Source: JACQFZ01 sp036381895
GTDB lineage: Bacteria > Pseudomonadota > Gammaproteobacteria > Acidiferrobacterales > Sulfurifustaceae
Assembly (NCBI GenBank): GCA_036381895.1
Contig: DASVBY010000066.1
Span: 1-30,339, forward strand
Length of the DNA stretch: 30,339 nucleotides
Reading direction: 5' to 3'
Positions 16,996-25,049 of the stretch are shown piece by piece. Made by a program: the position numbers and the translations under genes. The notes beneath the pieces are model-generated. The model saw nothing but the letters and a program-made list of their open reading frames with translations. It ran no database searches and was not told the origin of the DNA. The first letter of the stretch is position 1. Every line of letters starts with the position of its first letter.

Positions 16996-17779
16996 TCGAC
17001 CTCGGCTTCTCCGGGGCCGCCGGCGACCCCTCGTCCCCCTCCTCGAGATTCGTAATTTCGAGCTTCGGCAGATCGAGGTTCACGTTTATTCCTTGTTTTT
17101 CGAACGCTTCGGACAGGATTTTCAGCTTGTGATCGATGAGGTGCAGGTGATCGAGGATCGAGTTGATCGCATGCGCGACCGGGTCGGAGACGTGGGACGG
17201 CTGACCGTAGGCATCGAAGCCGATGCGTTGCGCGAGCCGGTCGCGCTCGCTCTTCCGGGGCTCCCCGCCGATCGACACCACCCGGGCCGGAATCCCCACT
17301 ACCGTCGCGTCCGCCGGCACGTCCTTCGTGACCACCGAATTCGACCCGATCCGGGCGTTGTCCCCCACGGTCACCGGCCCGATGATCTTCGCGCCGGCCC
17401 CCACGACCACGTTGTTGCCGAGCGTCGGATGCCGCTTCTCCTTGCGCCAGGTCGTGCCGCCGAGCGTCACGCCATGATAGAGCGTGCAGCCGTCGCCGAT
17501 CTCGGCGGTCTCCCCGATCACCACCCCCATGCCGTGGTCTATGAAGAGATGCCGGCCGATCCGGGCTGCCGGGTGTATTTCGATGCCGGTGAGGAAGCGT
17601 CCGAGATGGGCCAGGAACCGCGCCAGCCACTTCAGCCGCACCTGCCACAGCCAGTGGGCGAGCCGGTGAATCGCGAGCGCATGCACCCCCGGATAGCTGG
17701 CAAGGATCTCGAGCGCCGAGCGCGCGGCGGGGTCGCGGCGATAGATGCTGTCGAGGTAGTCGCGCAGGCGGGCATACAT
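16988..17779 (-). CDS. cysE: Serine O-acetyltransferase (EpsC type)
   Basis: This enzyme acetylates serine in the first step of cysteine synthesis, supplying the substrate for the sulfur donor of Fe-S assembly. The 263-residue protein has the short-N-terminal EpsC form: IYRRDPAARSALEILASYPG, then GIEIHPAARIG, FIDHGMGVVIGETA with the catalytic His82, and the hexapeptide-repeat helix LYHGVTLGGT, NVVVGAGAKIIG and ARIGSNSVV. A C-terminal extension of about 90 residues, with an alpha-helical IDHKLKILSEAFEKQGINV segment and an acidic Pro/Ser-rich end, follows the catalytic core. It lies four bases after trmJ and immediately before iscR, as in other isc loci with a local cysE. Confidence 0.95.
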   Translation of the reverse strand: MYARLRDYLDSIYRRDPAARSALEILASYPGVHALAIHRLAHWLWQVRLKWLARFLAHLGRFLTGIEIHPAARIGRHLFIDHGMGVVIGETAEIGDGCTLYHGVTLGGTTWRKEKRHPTLGNNVVVGAGAKIIGPVTVGDNARIGSNSVVTKDVPADATVVGIPARVVSIGGEPRKSERDRLAQRIGFDAYGQPSHVSDPVAHAINSILDHLHLIDHKLKILSEAFEKQGINVNLDLPKLEITNLEEGDEGSPAAPEKPRSNS

Positions 17780-17783
17780 GAGG

Positions 17784-18539
17784 CTATTCGCTCATTCCCC
17801 GGTCGTTCTTGTCAAGTTTGGCCGTTGCGTTGTCCATCGCCGTAAGTATGCCCCTTAGTATGTTGACCTCGTTCCTGTCGAGACCGGCGCGGTTGTAGAG
17901 GCGGCGCAGCCGCCGTAGCAACAGGCGCGGGTTCTCGGGATCGAGAAACCGAATCTGGATCAGGACGCGCTCGAGGTGTCGGTAGAAATGCTCGAGCTCT
18001 TCGGACGTCGCGGGCGGCTCCGCCGCCTTCGCCGGCGGCCGCTCCTGGAGCGCCGCGCGCCGAATCTCGTAGGCGAACACCTGCGCCGCGCACGCGAGGT
18101 TGAGCGACGGATAATCCGGATTCGCCGGGATGTAGCCGAGCGCGTGACACCGGTCGAGCTCGGCGTTGGCGAGGCCCGCGCGCTCCGGGCCGAAGAGCAG
18201 CGCCACGGGACCGGTCGCTGCACCCGCCACCAGCCGCGCCGCGCATTGCGCCGGATCGAGCAGCGGCCAGTCGATGTGGCGGCTGCGGCGCGCGCTCGCG
18301 CCGATCACGTAGTGGCAGTCCCGGAGCGCCTCGTCGACGTCGCGGCACACGACCGCCCGGGCGAGCACGTCCTCCGCACCCGCCGCGCGCGCGGTCGCCT
18401 CCTCGCTCGGATAGCGGCTCGGCGCCACCAGGTAGAGCTGCACGAGCCCCATGTTCTTGAGCGCGCGCGCCACACCCCCTATGTTGCCGGGGTGCGTCGG
18501 CCGCACCAGGACCGCGCGAATGGCGTGAAGCGGGCTCAT
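17784..18539 (-). CDS. trmJ: tRNA (Cm32/Um32) methyltransferase TrmJ
   Basis: TrmJ is a SPOUT-class enzyme that 2'-O-methylates position 32 of certain tRNAs. The 251-residue protein has the three knot motifs: NIGGVARALKNMGL, LLFGPERAGLANAEL and YPSLNLACAAQVFAYEIR. The C-terminal helical domain (FYRHLERVLIQIRFLDPENP, then LRRLYNRAGLDRNEVNILRG) is typical of TrmJ. The start is the ATG at 18537-18539. It precedes cysE by 4 bases and diverges from suhB, the same arrangement as in E. coli and Azotobacter. Confidence 0.95.
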   Translation of the reverse strand: MSPLHAIRAVLVRPTHPGNIGGVARALKNMGLVQLYLVAPSRYPSEEATARAAGAEDVLARAVVCRDVDEALRDCHYVIGASARRSRHIDWPLLDPAQCAARLVAGAATGPVALLFGPERAGLANAELDRCHALGYIPANPDYPSLNLACAAQVFAYEIRRAALQERPPAKAAEPPATSEELEHFYRHLERVLIQIRFLDPENPRLLLRRLRRLYNRAGLDRNEVNILRGILTAMDNATAKLDKNDRGMSE

Positions 18540-18560
18540 ATGGACAGACAGTCGCTCGCC

Positions 18561-18589
18561 TTTTAACCGGATCGGGCAGCTTATACAAT
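18561..18589. promoter_or_regulatory. Overlapping divergent promoters of suhB and trmJ
   Basis: The 81-base gap between the two genes carries one pair of hexamers usable in both directions. For suhB (plus strand), TTTTAA (18561-18566) could be a weak -35 and TACAAT (18584-18589) the -10, spacer 17. For trmJ (minus strand), TTGTAT (18583-18588) would be the -35 and TTAAAA (18561-18566) the -10, spacer 16. If both are used, the two polymerases compete for the same site. Confidence 0.45.
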
Positions 18590-18620
18590 CCCGCGCTTTC
18601 GCGCTCTTTGCGGAATCGCC

Positions 18621-19430
18621 ATGCATCCGATGCTCAACACGGCTATCCGGGCCGCGCGGCGCGCAGGCAGCATCCTCATGCGCAACGCCGACCGGCTCGA
18701 CCGCCTCGCCGTCGAGACCAAGGGCCACAACGACTTCGTCACCGAGGTCGATCGGCTGGCGGAGCGCGAGATCATCGAGATCCTGCACCGCGCCTACCCG
18801 GATCACGCGATCCTCGCCGAAGAAAGCGGCGCGCGCGCGGGCAGCGAGTACTGCTGGATCATCGATCCGCTCGACGGCACCACGAACTTTCTCCACGGCT
18901 ATCCGCATTACGCGGTGTCGATCGCCCTGCAGCACAAGGGCCGGCTCGAGCAGGCGGTGATCTTCGACCCGCACCGTAACGAGCTGTTCACGGCCACGCG
19001 TGGCCAGGGGGCGTATCTGAACGACCGCCGCATCCGCGTCAGCCACACGCACGATTTCCGCCGCGCGCTGCTCGGCACCGGCTTTCCGTTCAAGTCGCAG
19101 ACCTACGTCGATCTGTGGATCGCGGTGTTCAAGCGCATCGCGGGGGAGACGAGCGGCGTGCGGCGCGCGGGCTCCGCGGCGCTCGATCTCGCCCACGTCG
19201 CCTGCGGACGCTTCGACGGATTCTGGGAGTTCGGACTGAAGCCGTGGGACATGGCAGCCGGCTGTCTGCTGATCGAAGAGGCGGGAGGGATGCTCGGCGA
19301 TCCGGCCGGCGGTCAGCAGCATCTCGCGACCGGCTTCCTCGTCGCCGGCAACCCGAAGATCTATATCGAGCTCGTGAAGCACACGCGCGCCTGCCTTCCG
19401 CCCGACTGGGAGAAGGCGTTCTCGCGCTAG
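18621..19430 (+). CDS. suhB: Inositol-1-monophosphatase family protein SuhB
   Basis: SuhB is a Mg-dependent inositol monophosphatase that in E. coli also joins the rRNA antitermination complex. The 269-residue protein has the metal-binding motifs AEESG, IIDPLDGTTNFLHGYP and the second signature PWDMAAGCLLIEEAGG. The ATG (18621) starts MHPMLNTAIRAARRAG, the family N-terminus. The gene diverges from trmJ. Its stop TAG shares the CTAG with the stop of the converging PilZ-like gene, so the two coding regions overlap by 4 bases and no terminator separates them. Confidence 0.97.
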   Translation: MHPMLNTAIRAARRAGSILMRNADRLDRLAVETKGHNDFVTEVDRLAEREIIEILHRAYPDHAILAEESGARAGSEYCWIIDPLDGTTNFLHGYPHYAVSIALQHKGRLEQAVIFDPHRNELFTATRGQGAYLNDRRIRVSHTHDFRRALLGTGFPFKSQTYVDLWIAVFKRIAGETSGVRRAGSAALDLAHVACGRFDGFWEFGLKPWDMAAGCLLIEEAGGMLGDPAGGQQHLATGFLVAGNPKIYIELVKHTRACLPPDWEKAFSR

Positions 19431-21112
19431 CGGCCGCGCCGCAGGGCCTTCGCGCTCTCGCCGTACGCCATCTGCTCGAACGAGCCGGTGCGCTCGATGA
19501 GCCGCAGCAGCCGCACGCGTCGCGGTGCCGCGCCCTCCTCCAGCAGCTCGAGCTCCGCACCCGCCGGCGCGATTCCGCTCGGCAGGAGCAACGTCGATGG
19601 CCGCGGGACGATATCGTTGGCGGGCAGGCGCAGCACCGGGCAGGCGGCGTCCTCTGTGCGGTCGGCGAAGCGCGCCGCCGCCGCCGTCATGCTCCCCGCC
19701 AGCAGCTCGAGACCCGCTTCGACGCTGCCCGGTTCCGGTGTCTTCAGCCAGCGAATGACGGCGGGCCGCCAACGCCCGGGATCCGTCGCGTGACGCACGC
19801 CGATCAGCTCCCCCACGCGCATCGGCGTCTGCGCGCCGCCGTAGCAGGCGATCGCCATGCCCTGCGGGCTCACGTCGCGTACGCGCCAGCGACCGGGCGA
19901 AGCCGGCGCGCGTTGCGACTCCGGCGGTGCCGCCGCGTCGTCGAGAGCGCCGGTGCCGTCGAGGTCGATGAAGTCGCGGCTCAGGGCCGCGTGCGCGGGC
20001 ACCGGCTCGCGACAGCTCTCGAGGAAGGCGGCGAAGCTCCGCTCCCCGGCGGCCACGAAGTGCAGCGCGTGGAGCCCGATGCAGACGTGCAACTCGCTGC
20101 TGCGTTGCTGGCGCGCATAGCGCCGCCGCGCGGCGTCGCCCCACGCACGCACCAGGCGCCGGATCAGATCGAGGCAGGCATCCTCGAGGCAATCGACGCC
20201 GAGCGCCGCCCGGTCCATGGGCTCGCCACGCTGCAGGCGCGCGGCCTGCTCCTGCAGCAGCTCGAGGAGCGCGCCCGTATCGAGCAGCCGTGCGCCCGCG
20301 GGCAGCTCGCCGACGCCCTTCGCCAAGGGGAACGGCGGCGTATCCGATTTCGGGTCGACCACGAACCAGGCGCGGGACTTGCGCGGCGCGGGCCGCGCGC
20401 CCGGTGCGAGCAGGCGCGCGCGCCCGCTCTTGTGCGCGAGCAAGGCCTGGACCTGCAACGCCGACTGCTGCGGCAGGTGGTACGGGTCGGCGAGCCCGAG
20501 GAGCAGCACCTGCAGATAACCCTCGCGTATCGTTGCGGCCCGGCGCGCGCCCTGCTCCGGAATCTCCTGCGGCGCATCGACGGTTCCGAGCTCCTCGGCG
20601 AGGCGGTACAGCTCGTGGATTTCCCGCCATACGCCGGCCGGGTACGGAAGGTAGGCAAGATAGGATCGCAGCAGCACCTGGGCCAGATGATGCAGCGTGC
20701 GCTCGATGCAGGCGGCCGAGCGCGCCTTGCGCCCCAGCGACAGCCGTGCGCGGCTCAGGTCGCGCAGGCAGCACTTGTAGCCGTAGGCCATTTCGATATG
20801 CAGCCGCCGCGCGAACTCCGCGAACCGGCGCTTGCGTGCCGTGAGCGGCGGCACGGCATTGGCGAGATGCGGCAGCAGCCCCTGCCCGATGGTTGCGAGC
20901 GCCCGATCGTAGAGCGCCATGAGCTCCATGCGCGCCGGCGCACGAACCGCGAGGCGATTCACCGTGTACAGCGCCTGATACAGCTCGCGCGCCGCCTCGG
21001 CGCTGCCGCCGGGCGGCAGTGCGTTCAGCCACGCGCGCGCGTACTTGGGGTCGGTTTCTGCCGCCCAGGCGGAAGCGCCCGGGGCGGGAACGGAGAGAAC
21101 GGGGCTGTACAC
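19427..21112 (-). CDS. Large PilZ-like-domain protein of unknown function
   Basis: The protein is about 561 residues if it starts at the GTG at 21110-21112 (VYSPVLSVPAPG). The frame stays open to 21202, but the extension is Arg/Ser-rich and looks non-coding. The N-terminal 350 residues are mostly alpha-helical and conserved-looking (WLNALPPGGSAEAARELYQA, RRLHIEMAYGYKCCLRDLSR). The last 150 residues have the PilZ-type strand pattern with DVSPQGMAI and VGELIGVR. I see no RxxxR at the proper distance, so c-di-GMP binding is doubtful. No signal peptide or membrane helix is visible. I recall similar long PilZ-ended proteins in other proteobacteria, with no assigned role. It sits between suhB and the polysaccharide export operon on the operon's strand, but 130 bases away. 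Confidence 0.75.
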   Translation of the reverse strand: MYSPVLSVPAPGASAWAAETDPKYARAWLNALPPGGSAEAARELYQALYTVNRLAVRAPARMELMALYDRALATIGQGLLPHLANAVPPLTARKRRFAEFARRLHIEMAYGYKCCLRDLSRARLSLGRKARSAACIERTLHHLAQVLLRSYLAYLPYPAGVWREIHELYRLAEELGTVDAPQEIPEQGARRAATIREGYLQVLLLGLADPYHLPQQSALQVQALLAHKSGRARLLAPGARPAPRKSRAWFVVDPKSDTPPFPLAKGVGELPAGARLLDTGALLELLQEQAARLQRGEPMDRAALGVDCLEDACLDLIRRLVRAWGDAARRRYARQQRSSELHVCIGLHALHFVAAGERSFAAFLESCREPVPAHAALSRDFIDLDGTGALDDAAAPPESQRAPASPGRWRVRDVSPQGMAIACYGGAQTPMRVGELIGVRHATDPGRWRPAVIRWLKTPEPGSVEAGLELLAGSMTAAAARFADRTEDAACPVLRLPANDIVPRPSTLLLPSGIAPAGAELELLEEGAAPRRVRLLRLIERTGSFEQMAYGESAKALRRGR

Positions 21113-21242
21113 GAGTCGGCGGTGAAGCGCTTCCGCAGAGCTTCCTGCAATCAAGTATAGGAACGCTCGGCGGGACCCGCGGCGGCTCCGCCCGCTACGC
21201 ACCTCGCCGGGTCGGGTCCGGGCTACTTAATATACGCGCACC

Positions 21243-22184
21243 TCAGCCGGTTTCCGGGTCGGCTGCCGCCCGCAATGCGCGGCGCACGAGCACGGCCAAC
21301 AACGCGACGGCGATGCCGACGGCGAGCCCGATCGCGACCAGGAACAGGAGCTGCGGGCGAATCGGACGTTCCGGCGCCACCGCCGGATCGATCACCTTGA
21401 ACGCATACTCCGGACGGGTGCGCGCGAGCGCGATAGCCTTGGTCTGCGCCTCGATGAGGCGGTAGAGCGCCTGGCGGATCTCGACCGAGCTCGTCCGCGT
21501 AAGCTGCTGCTCCAGGTAGCGGATGCTGTCCGCCGCCTCCCGTATCGCCTCTGCGCGCCGGCGCGCGTTCACCTCGGCGACCAGCGCATTGGCCCAGGCC
21601 GCGGCGCGCACGGGATCGCGCCACTCGATCGCGAGCGTCACCAGACCGCTGCGGCGATCGACCGTCACCCGACGGACGCGCCGGTCGAACAGCTCGTAGG
21701 CCTCGAGATCGCTCGGCGCCTCGCCGCGCCAGCGCTGCGCCTGCCGGTCCCAACGCTCCGCGAACAGCTCGGCCTTCAGCTTGCGCTCCTCGATGAAAGC
21801 GCTGGCGAGCGCGCGCGAGCGCAGCGTCGCGATCGACTCCGCCGTCTGATCCTTCGGCGCACCCACGTAGCGCTCGACGAGCTGCGCGAGATCGCCGAAC
21901 TGGCTGACCAGCCCGGCCACGCCGTCGTGCTTCTCGAGCACGACCGGCGCGAGCAGCGCTTCCGCCCGGTAGACGGGCGTCATCAGGAAGAACGGGACCA
22001 CCGAGACCGCCACCGCGGCGCCGATGACCGCGGCGATCAGGCCGCGTTCGGCCTTGAGCAGACGCAGCAGCTCGAGCAGACCGATCCCGCGCTCCTCGCG
22101 GTAGTACACGTACGGCACACCGACGAGCGGGACCGGCGTCGGCTCGGCCGCCTTGCGCGCGTGCGGAGTCTTCAAGTCGGTCAC
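21243..22184 (-). CDS. Wzz-type polysaccharide chain-length determinant / co-polymerase
   Basis: The 313-residue inner-membrane protein has two membrane helices, at about 48-68 (GLIAAVIGAAVAVSVVPFFL) and about 280-303 (LLFLVAIGLAVGIAVALLAV). They flank a periplasmic domain with coiled-coil character. The Pro-rich motif APERPIRPQ just before the second helix is the Wzz signature. There is no Walker motif and no C-terminal tyrosine-rich tail, so it lacks the BY-kinase half of Wzc-type proteins. The start is GTG (22182-22184) with a perfect AGGAGG six bases upstream. It is the last gene of the export operon, 26 bases after the SLBB gene. Confidence 0.9.
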   Translation of the reverse strand: MTDLKTPHARKAAEPTPVPLVGVPYVYYREERGIGLLELLRLLKAERGLIAAVIGAAVAVSVVPFFLMTPVYRAEALLAPVVLEKHDGVAGLVSQFGDLAQLVERYVGAPKDQTAESIATLRSRALASAFIEERKLKAELFAERWDRQAQRWRGEAPSDLEAYELFDRRVRRVTVDRRSGLVTLAIEWRDPVRAAAWANALVAEVNARRRAEAIREAADSIRYLEQQLTRTSSVEIRQALYRLIEAQTKAIALARTRPEYAFKVIDPAVAPERPIRPQLLFLVAIGLAVGIAVALLAVLVRRALRAAADPETG

Positions 22185-22210
22185 GACGCACCTCCTTGTA
22201 CGCCGCCGCC

Positions 22211-24964
22211 CTAGAACACGCCGATCGAATCGAGTGCGGCCGCGGTGACGGACAGCTGGAACAGTATCGTGCTGATGTCGGTGAAGAGCTTCAGATTGCT
22301 CACGCGATCGACCTTGACCGGAACGATCACCGTGTCGCCCGGGCCGACCGAAGCCGCGTCGGCGAACCACCCGCGCGGCGGCGTCACCGAGCCGTCGGCG
22401 TGGACCACGAACGTCGCCCGGCGATGTGCGCGCTCCGTGGCGCCGCCGCTCAAGGCAAGGTAGTCGTCGACCGTGCGTCCGGGCACGTACACGTGCGACG
22501 TCGGGTGATAGACCTCGCCGAGCACGGTTACCTCGTCCGGCCGCTGCGGGATGACCAGCCGGTCGCCGTCCTGCATGGTGACGTCGTAGTCGTCTTCCCG
22601 GTTCATCACGGCGGCGAGATCGACCACCATGCGCCCCGTGGCGCGCGCGGCGCGCATCTGGCGCAGCAGCACTTCGCCTTCGCGCAGCGCCGTGTCCTTG
22701 CGCACGCCGATCTCGGGGCCTTCCGCGCCCACCAGCGCGAGATCCTGCTCGAGCTGCGCGATCAGCTGCTCGAGATGCTCCTGCTCGCGCTGGCGCAGCG
22801 ACTCGCGCAGGAAGATGGCCGCGCGGGGATACGCCGCGCGCGTCAGCCCGCCCGCGCGCTCGATGACCTGGCTCAGGCGCTCGCCGCGGGCGATCGGGTA
22901 GCGTCCGGGGAAGCGGACCTCGCCGAGAATCTCGACCATGCCCTCCTCGTCCCAGTGCGGCACCCGCCGCACCACCAGCCGGTCGTGCGGCGCAAGCGTC
23001 ATGCGCAGCCCCTTGCCGTCCGCCCCGGGATCCAGGCGGATCAACTCGCGCAGCTGCTGGCGCGCGCCGCCGTTCACGACGAAGCGCGTGAGCTCCGCCT
23101 CGAACCTGTAGGCGCGCTCGGTGAGGCCGCCGCCGGCATCGAGCAGATCCTCGACCGTCATGCCCGGGAACCACGGGTAGCGCCCGGGATGATGCACCGA
23201 GCCGCCGATGCTCACCTCCCGCCGCGGCTCCTCGGGCGAGGAGCTGCGCTGCGCGCGCTCGAGCAGCGGCTGGATCAGCGCGGCACGATCGTCGTGCACC
23301 CCGAACACCCGCACCTCGTCGCGCGGCTCGAGCTGCACGTCTTCCGGTCCGCCCGGCGCGGCGAGTGCCGCCCGCGGATCGACGCCGCGCAGCACCAGTT
23401 GGCGGTCCCCGGGCCGTTCGCGCACGATCAGCGCGTAGCGCGTGTCGGCCTCGGGGGCGAGCACGTCGAGCGAGGGAATGAGGTCCGTGAGGCGCATTCC
23501 CGGCCGCCACTCGTGCTCGCCCGGTCGCAGCACGCGTCCCGACAGCCGCACCGCACGCCGCCGCTCTTCCGGGACCGGGTAGACGCGCAGGATGTCGCCG
23601 TCGCGCATCGCCACCTCGCCCCCGCCGGTGGTGAGATCCAGGTCGAGCACGACGCGGGCATCGCCCTCGAGCCGCTCCAGCCGGGCGCTGCGCGGATCGG
23701 CGTCGGGCATGAGCCCCGCCGCCATGGTGATGACTTCGGCGGCCGACTCCTCGTCCTTCAGCTCGTAGAGCGCCGGACGGCGCACGCGCCCGCCGACGCC
23801 GACGACGCGCCCGACGGGCGGTACGAAGATCACGTCGCCGGGAAGCAGCCGCGCGTCGCCGCGCGTGTCGCCGCGCAGCAGCAGATCGTACAAGTCGAGG
23901 CGGGCGACGATCTCGCCCTTGCGCTTCAGCTGCACGTCGCGCAGCGTCCCGACCGGCGTGATGCCGCCGCTCGCGAGGAGCGCGTTCGTTAGCGTCGCGA
24001 GACTGCTCACCGTGTAGGAGCCCGGGTGCGCCACCTCACCGAGCACGAACACGCGGATCGAGCGCAGGCGCCCGAGTGTTACCGACGCCCGCGCGCCGAT
24101 GAACTGACGCGCCACCCGTCGCTTGATCTCCCTTTCGAGCTGCGCGAACTCCATCCCCGCGACGCCGATCGGGCCGATTCCGGGGAAGAGCAGCATGCCA
24201 TCGCGGGTCACCGTGAGCTCGTGCTCCACGTTCTCCTTGCCGACGAGCTGCACGATCACGGTATCCCCGGGACCGATCACGTAGTCCGCGGGCACCGGAA
24301 TTTCCGTCGCGGGCGCGAACGTGCGCTCGGCATCCACGAACAGATCGTGGCCGAAGCGCTTGAGCTCGGGCTCGACCGGGAGGCGCCTGACGCGTACGCG
24401 CACTCCGCGCAGCGCCGGCTCGGCGGCGATGCGCTCGGCCGCCTCGGCCTCGTTCAGGCCGGCGAGCACGAAGCGGCCGACGTACGGGAGCGTCACCGCG
24501 CCCGCATGATCGAGCGTGAACACCGGATGGTGCGGCAGCCGTGCCGCGCGCAGCGCCTCTTCCGCCTCGCGCCGCTCGCGCTCGGCGGCCGCCTGCTCGA
24601 GCGACGGCGGAAGACGCCGCGGCGCGGCGCGCGGCTCCCGCTCTTCCGGTTCCTCGATCGGCTCGAAGTGTATGAGCACGGTGTCGCCCGCGCGCAGCCG
24701 CGGTCCGCGGTCCCCCTCGCCCTCGAGCTTCGGCTCGGGCGGCGCCGGCGGCCGCGCTTCCTCCGGCGCTTGCTCCGCGGCACCCGGCTGCACCGCCGCC
24801 TGCCGCGGTTCCTCGGTCAGCGCCTTGCGCAGCAGCTCGCGTTGCGCGGGTGGAAGCCGCATCAACAGCTCCGCCTGCTGCGGCGTGATCTCGACCGAGG
24901 CCGCGTGCACCGCACCCGCGAGGGCGGCGGCGAGCAGCGCACTCAGGCGTGCGCCATACGGCAT
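22211..24964 (-). CDS. Very long SLBB-repeat polysaccharide export protein (Wza-like)
   Basis: Wza-type proteins form the periplasm-spanning export channel. This 917-residue protein has a signal peptide (residues 1-22) and a Pro/Glu/Arg-rich coiled region. Two polysaccharide-export (PES) domains start near 90 (LRAGDTVLIHF) and 228 (YVIGPGDTVIVQL). At least six SLBB repeats follow, starting near 307 (VLGEVAHPGSY), 389 (VGGRVRRPALY), 475 (LSGRVLRPGEH), 586 (IGGSVHHPGRY), 679 (ILGEVRFPGRY) and 814 (VLGEVYHPTSH). The last 20 residues form a hydrophobic, amphipathic-looking helix ending in Phe, which could be the outer-membrane-spanning helix. E. coli Wza has about 380 residues, one PES and two SLBB-type domains. 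No lipobox Cys is visible. It lies between the YjbH and Wzz genes. Confidence 0.93.
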   Translation of the reverse strand: MPYGARLSALLAAALAGAVHAASVEITPQQAELLMRLPPAQRELLRKALTEEPRQAAVQPGAAEQAPEEARPPAPPEPKLEGEGDRGPRLRAGDTVLIHFEPIEEPEEREPRAAPRRLPPSLEQAAAERERREAEEALRAARLPHHPVFTLDHAGAVTLPYVGRFVLAGLNEAEAAERIAAEPALRGVRVRVRRLPVEPELKRFGHDLFVDAERTFAPATEIPVPADYVIGPGDTVIVQLVGKENVEHELTVTRDGMLLFPGIGPIGVAGMEFAQLEREIKRRVARQFIGARASVTLGRLRSIRVFVLGEVAHPGSYTVSSLATLTNALLASGGITPVGTLRDVQLKRKGEIVARLDLYDLLLRGDTRGDARLLPGDVIFVPPVGRVVGVGGRVRRPALYELKDEESAAEVITMAAGLMPDADPRSARLERLEGDARVVLDLDLTTGGGEVAMRDGDILRVYPVPEERRRAVRLSGRVLRPGEHEWRPGMRLTDLIPSLDVLAPEADTRYALIVRERPGDRQLVLRGVDPRAALAAPGGPEDVQLEPRDEVRVFGVHDDRAALIQPLLERAQRSSSPEEPRREVSIGGSVHHPGRYPWFPGMTVEDLLDAGGGLTERAYRFEAELTRFVVNGGARQQLRELIRLDPGADGKGLRMTLAPHDRLVVRRVPHWDEEGMVEILGEVRFPGRYPIARGERLSQVIERAGGLTRAAYPRAAIFLRESLRQREQEHLEQLIAQLEQDLALVGAEGPEIGVRKDTALREGEVLLRQMRAARATGRMVVDLAAVMNREDDYDVTMQDGDRLVIPQRPDEVTVLGEVYHPTSHVYVPGRTVDDYLALSGGATERAHRRATFVVHADGSVTPPRGWFADAASVGPGDTVIVPVKVDRVSNLKLFTDISTILFQLSVTAAALDSIGVF

Positions 24965-25049
24965 GTCGGACCTGTAGTAGTTGTTATGGTCACAGCCGCT
25001 CGATACTACCGACGCCCGGTTCGCACTAACAATCAACGCGAGTAGGGAC

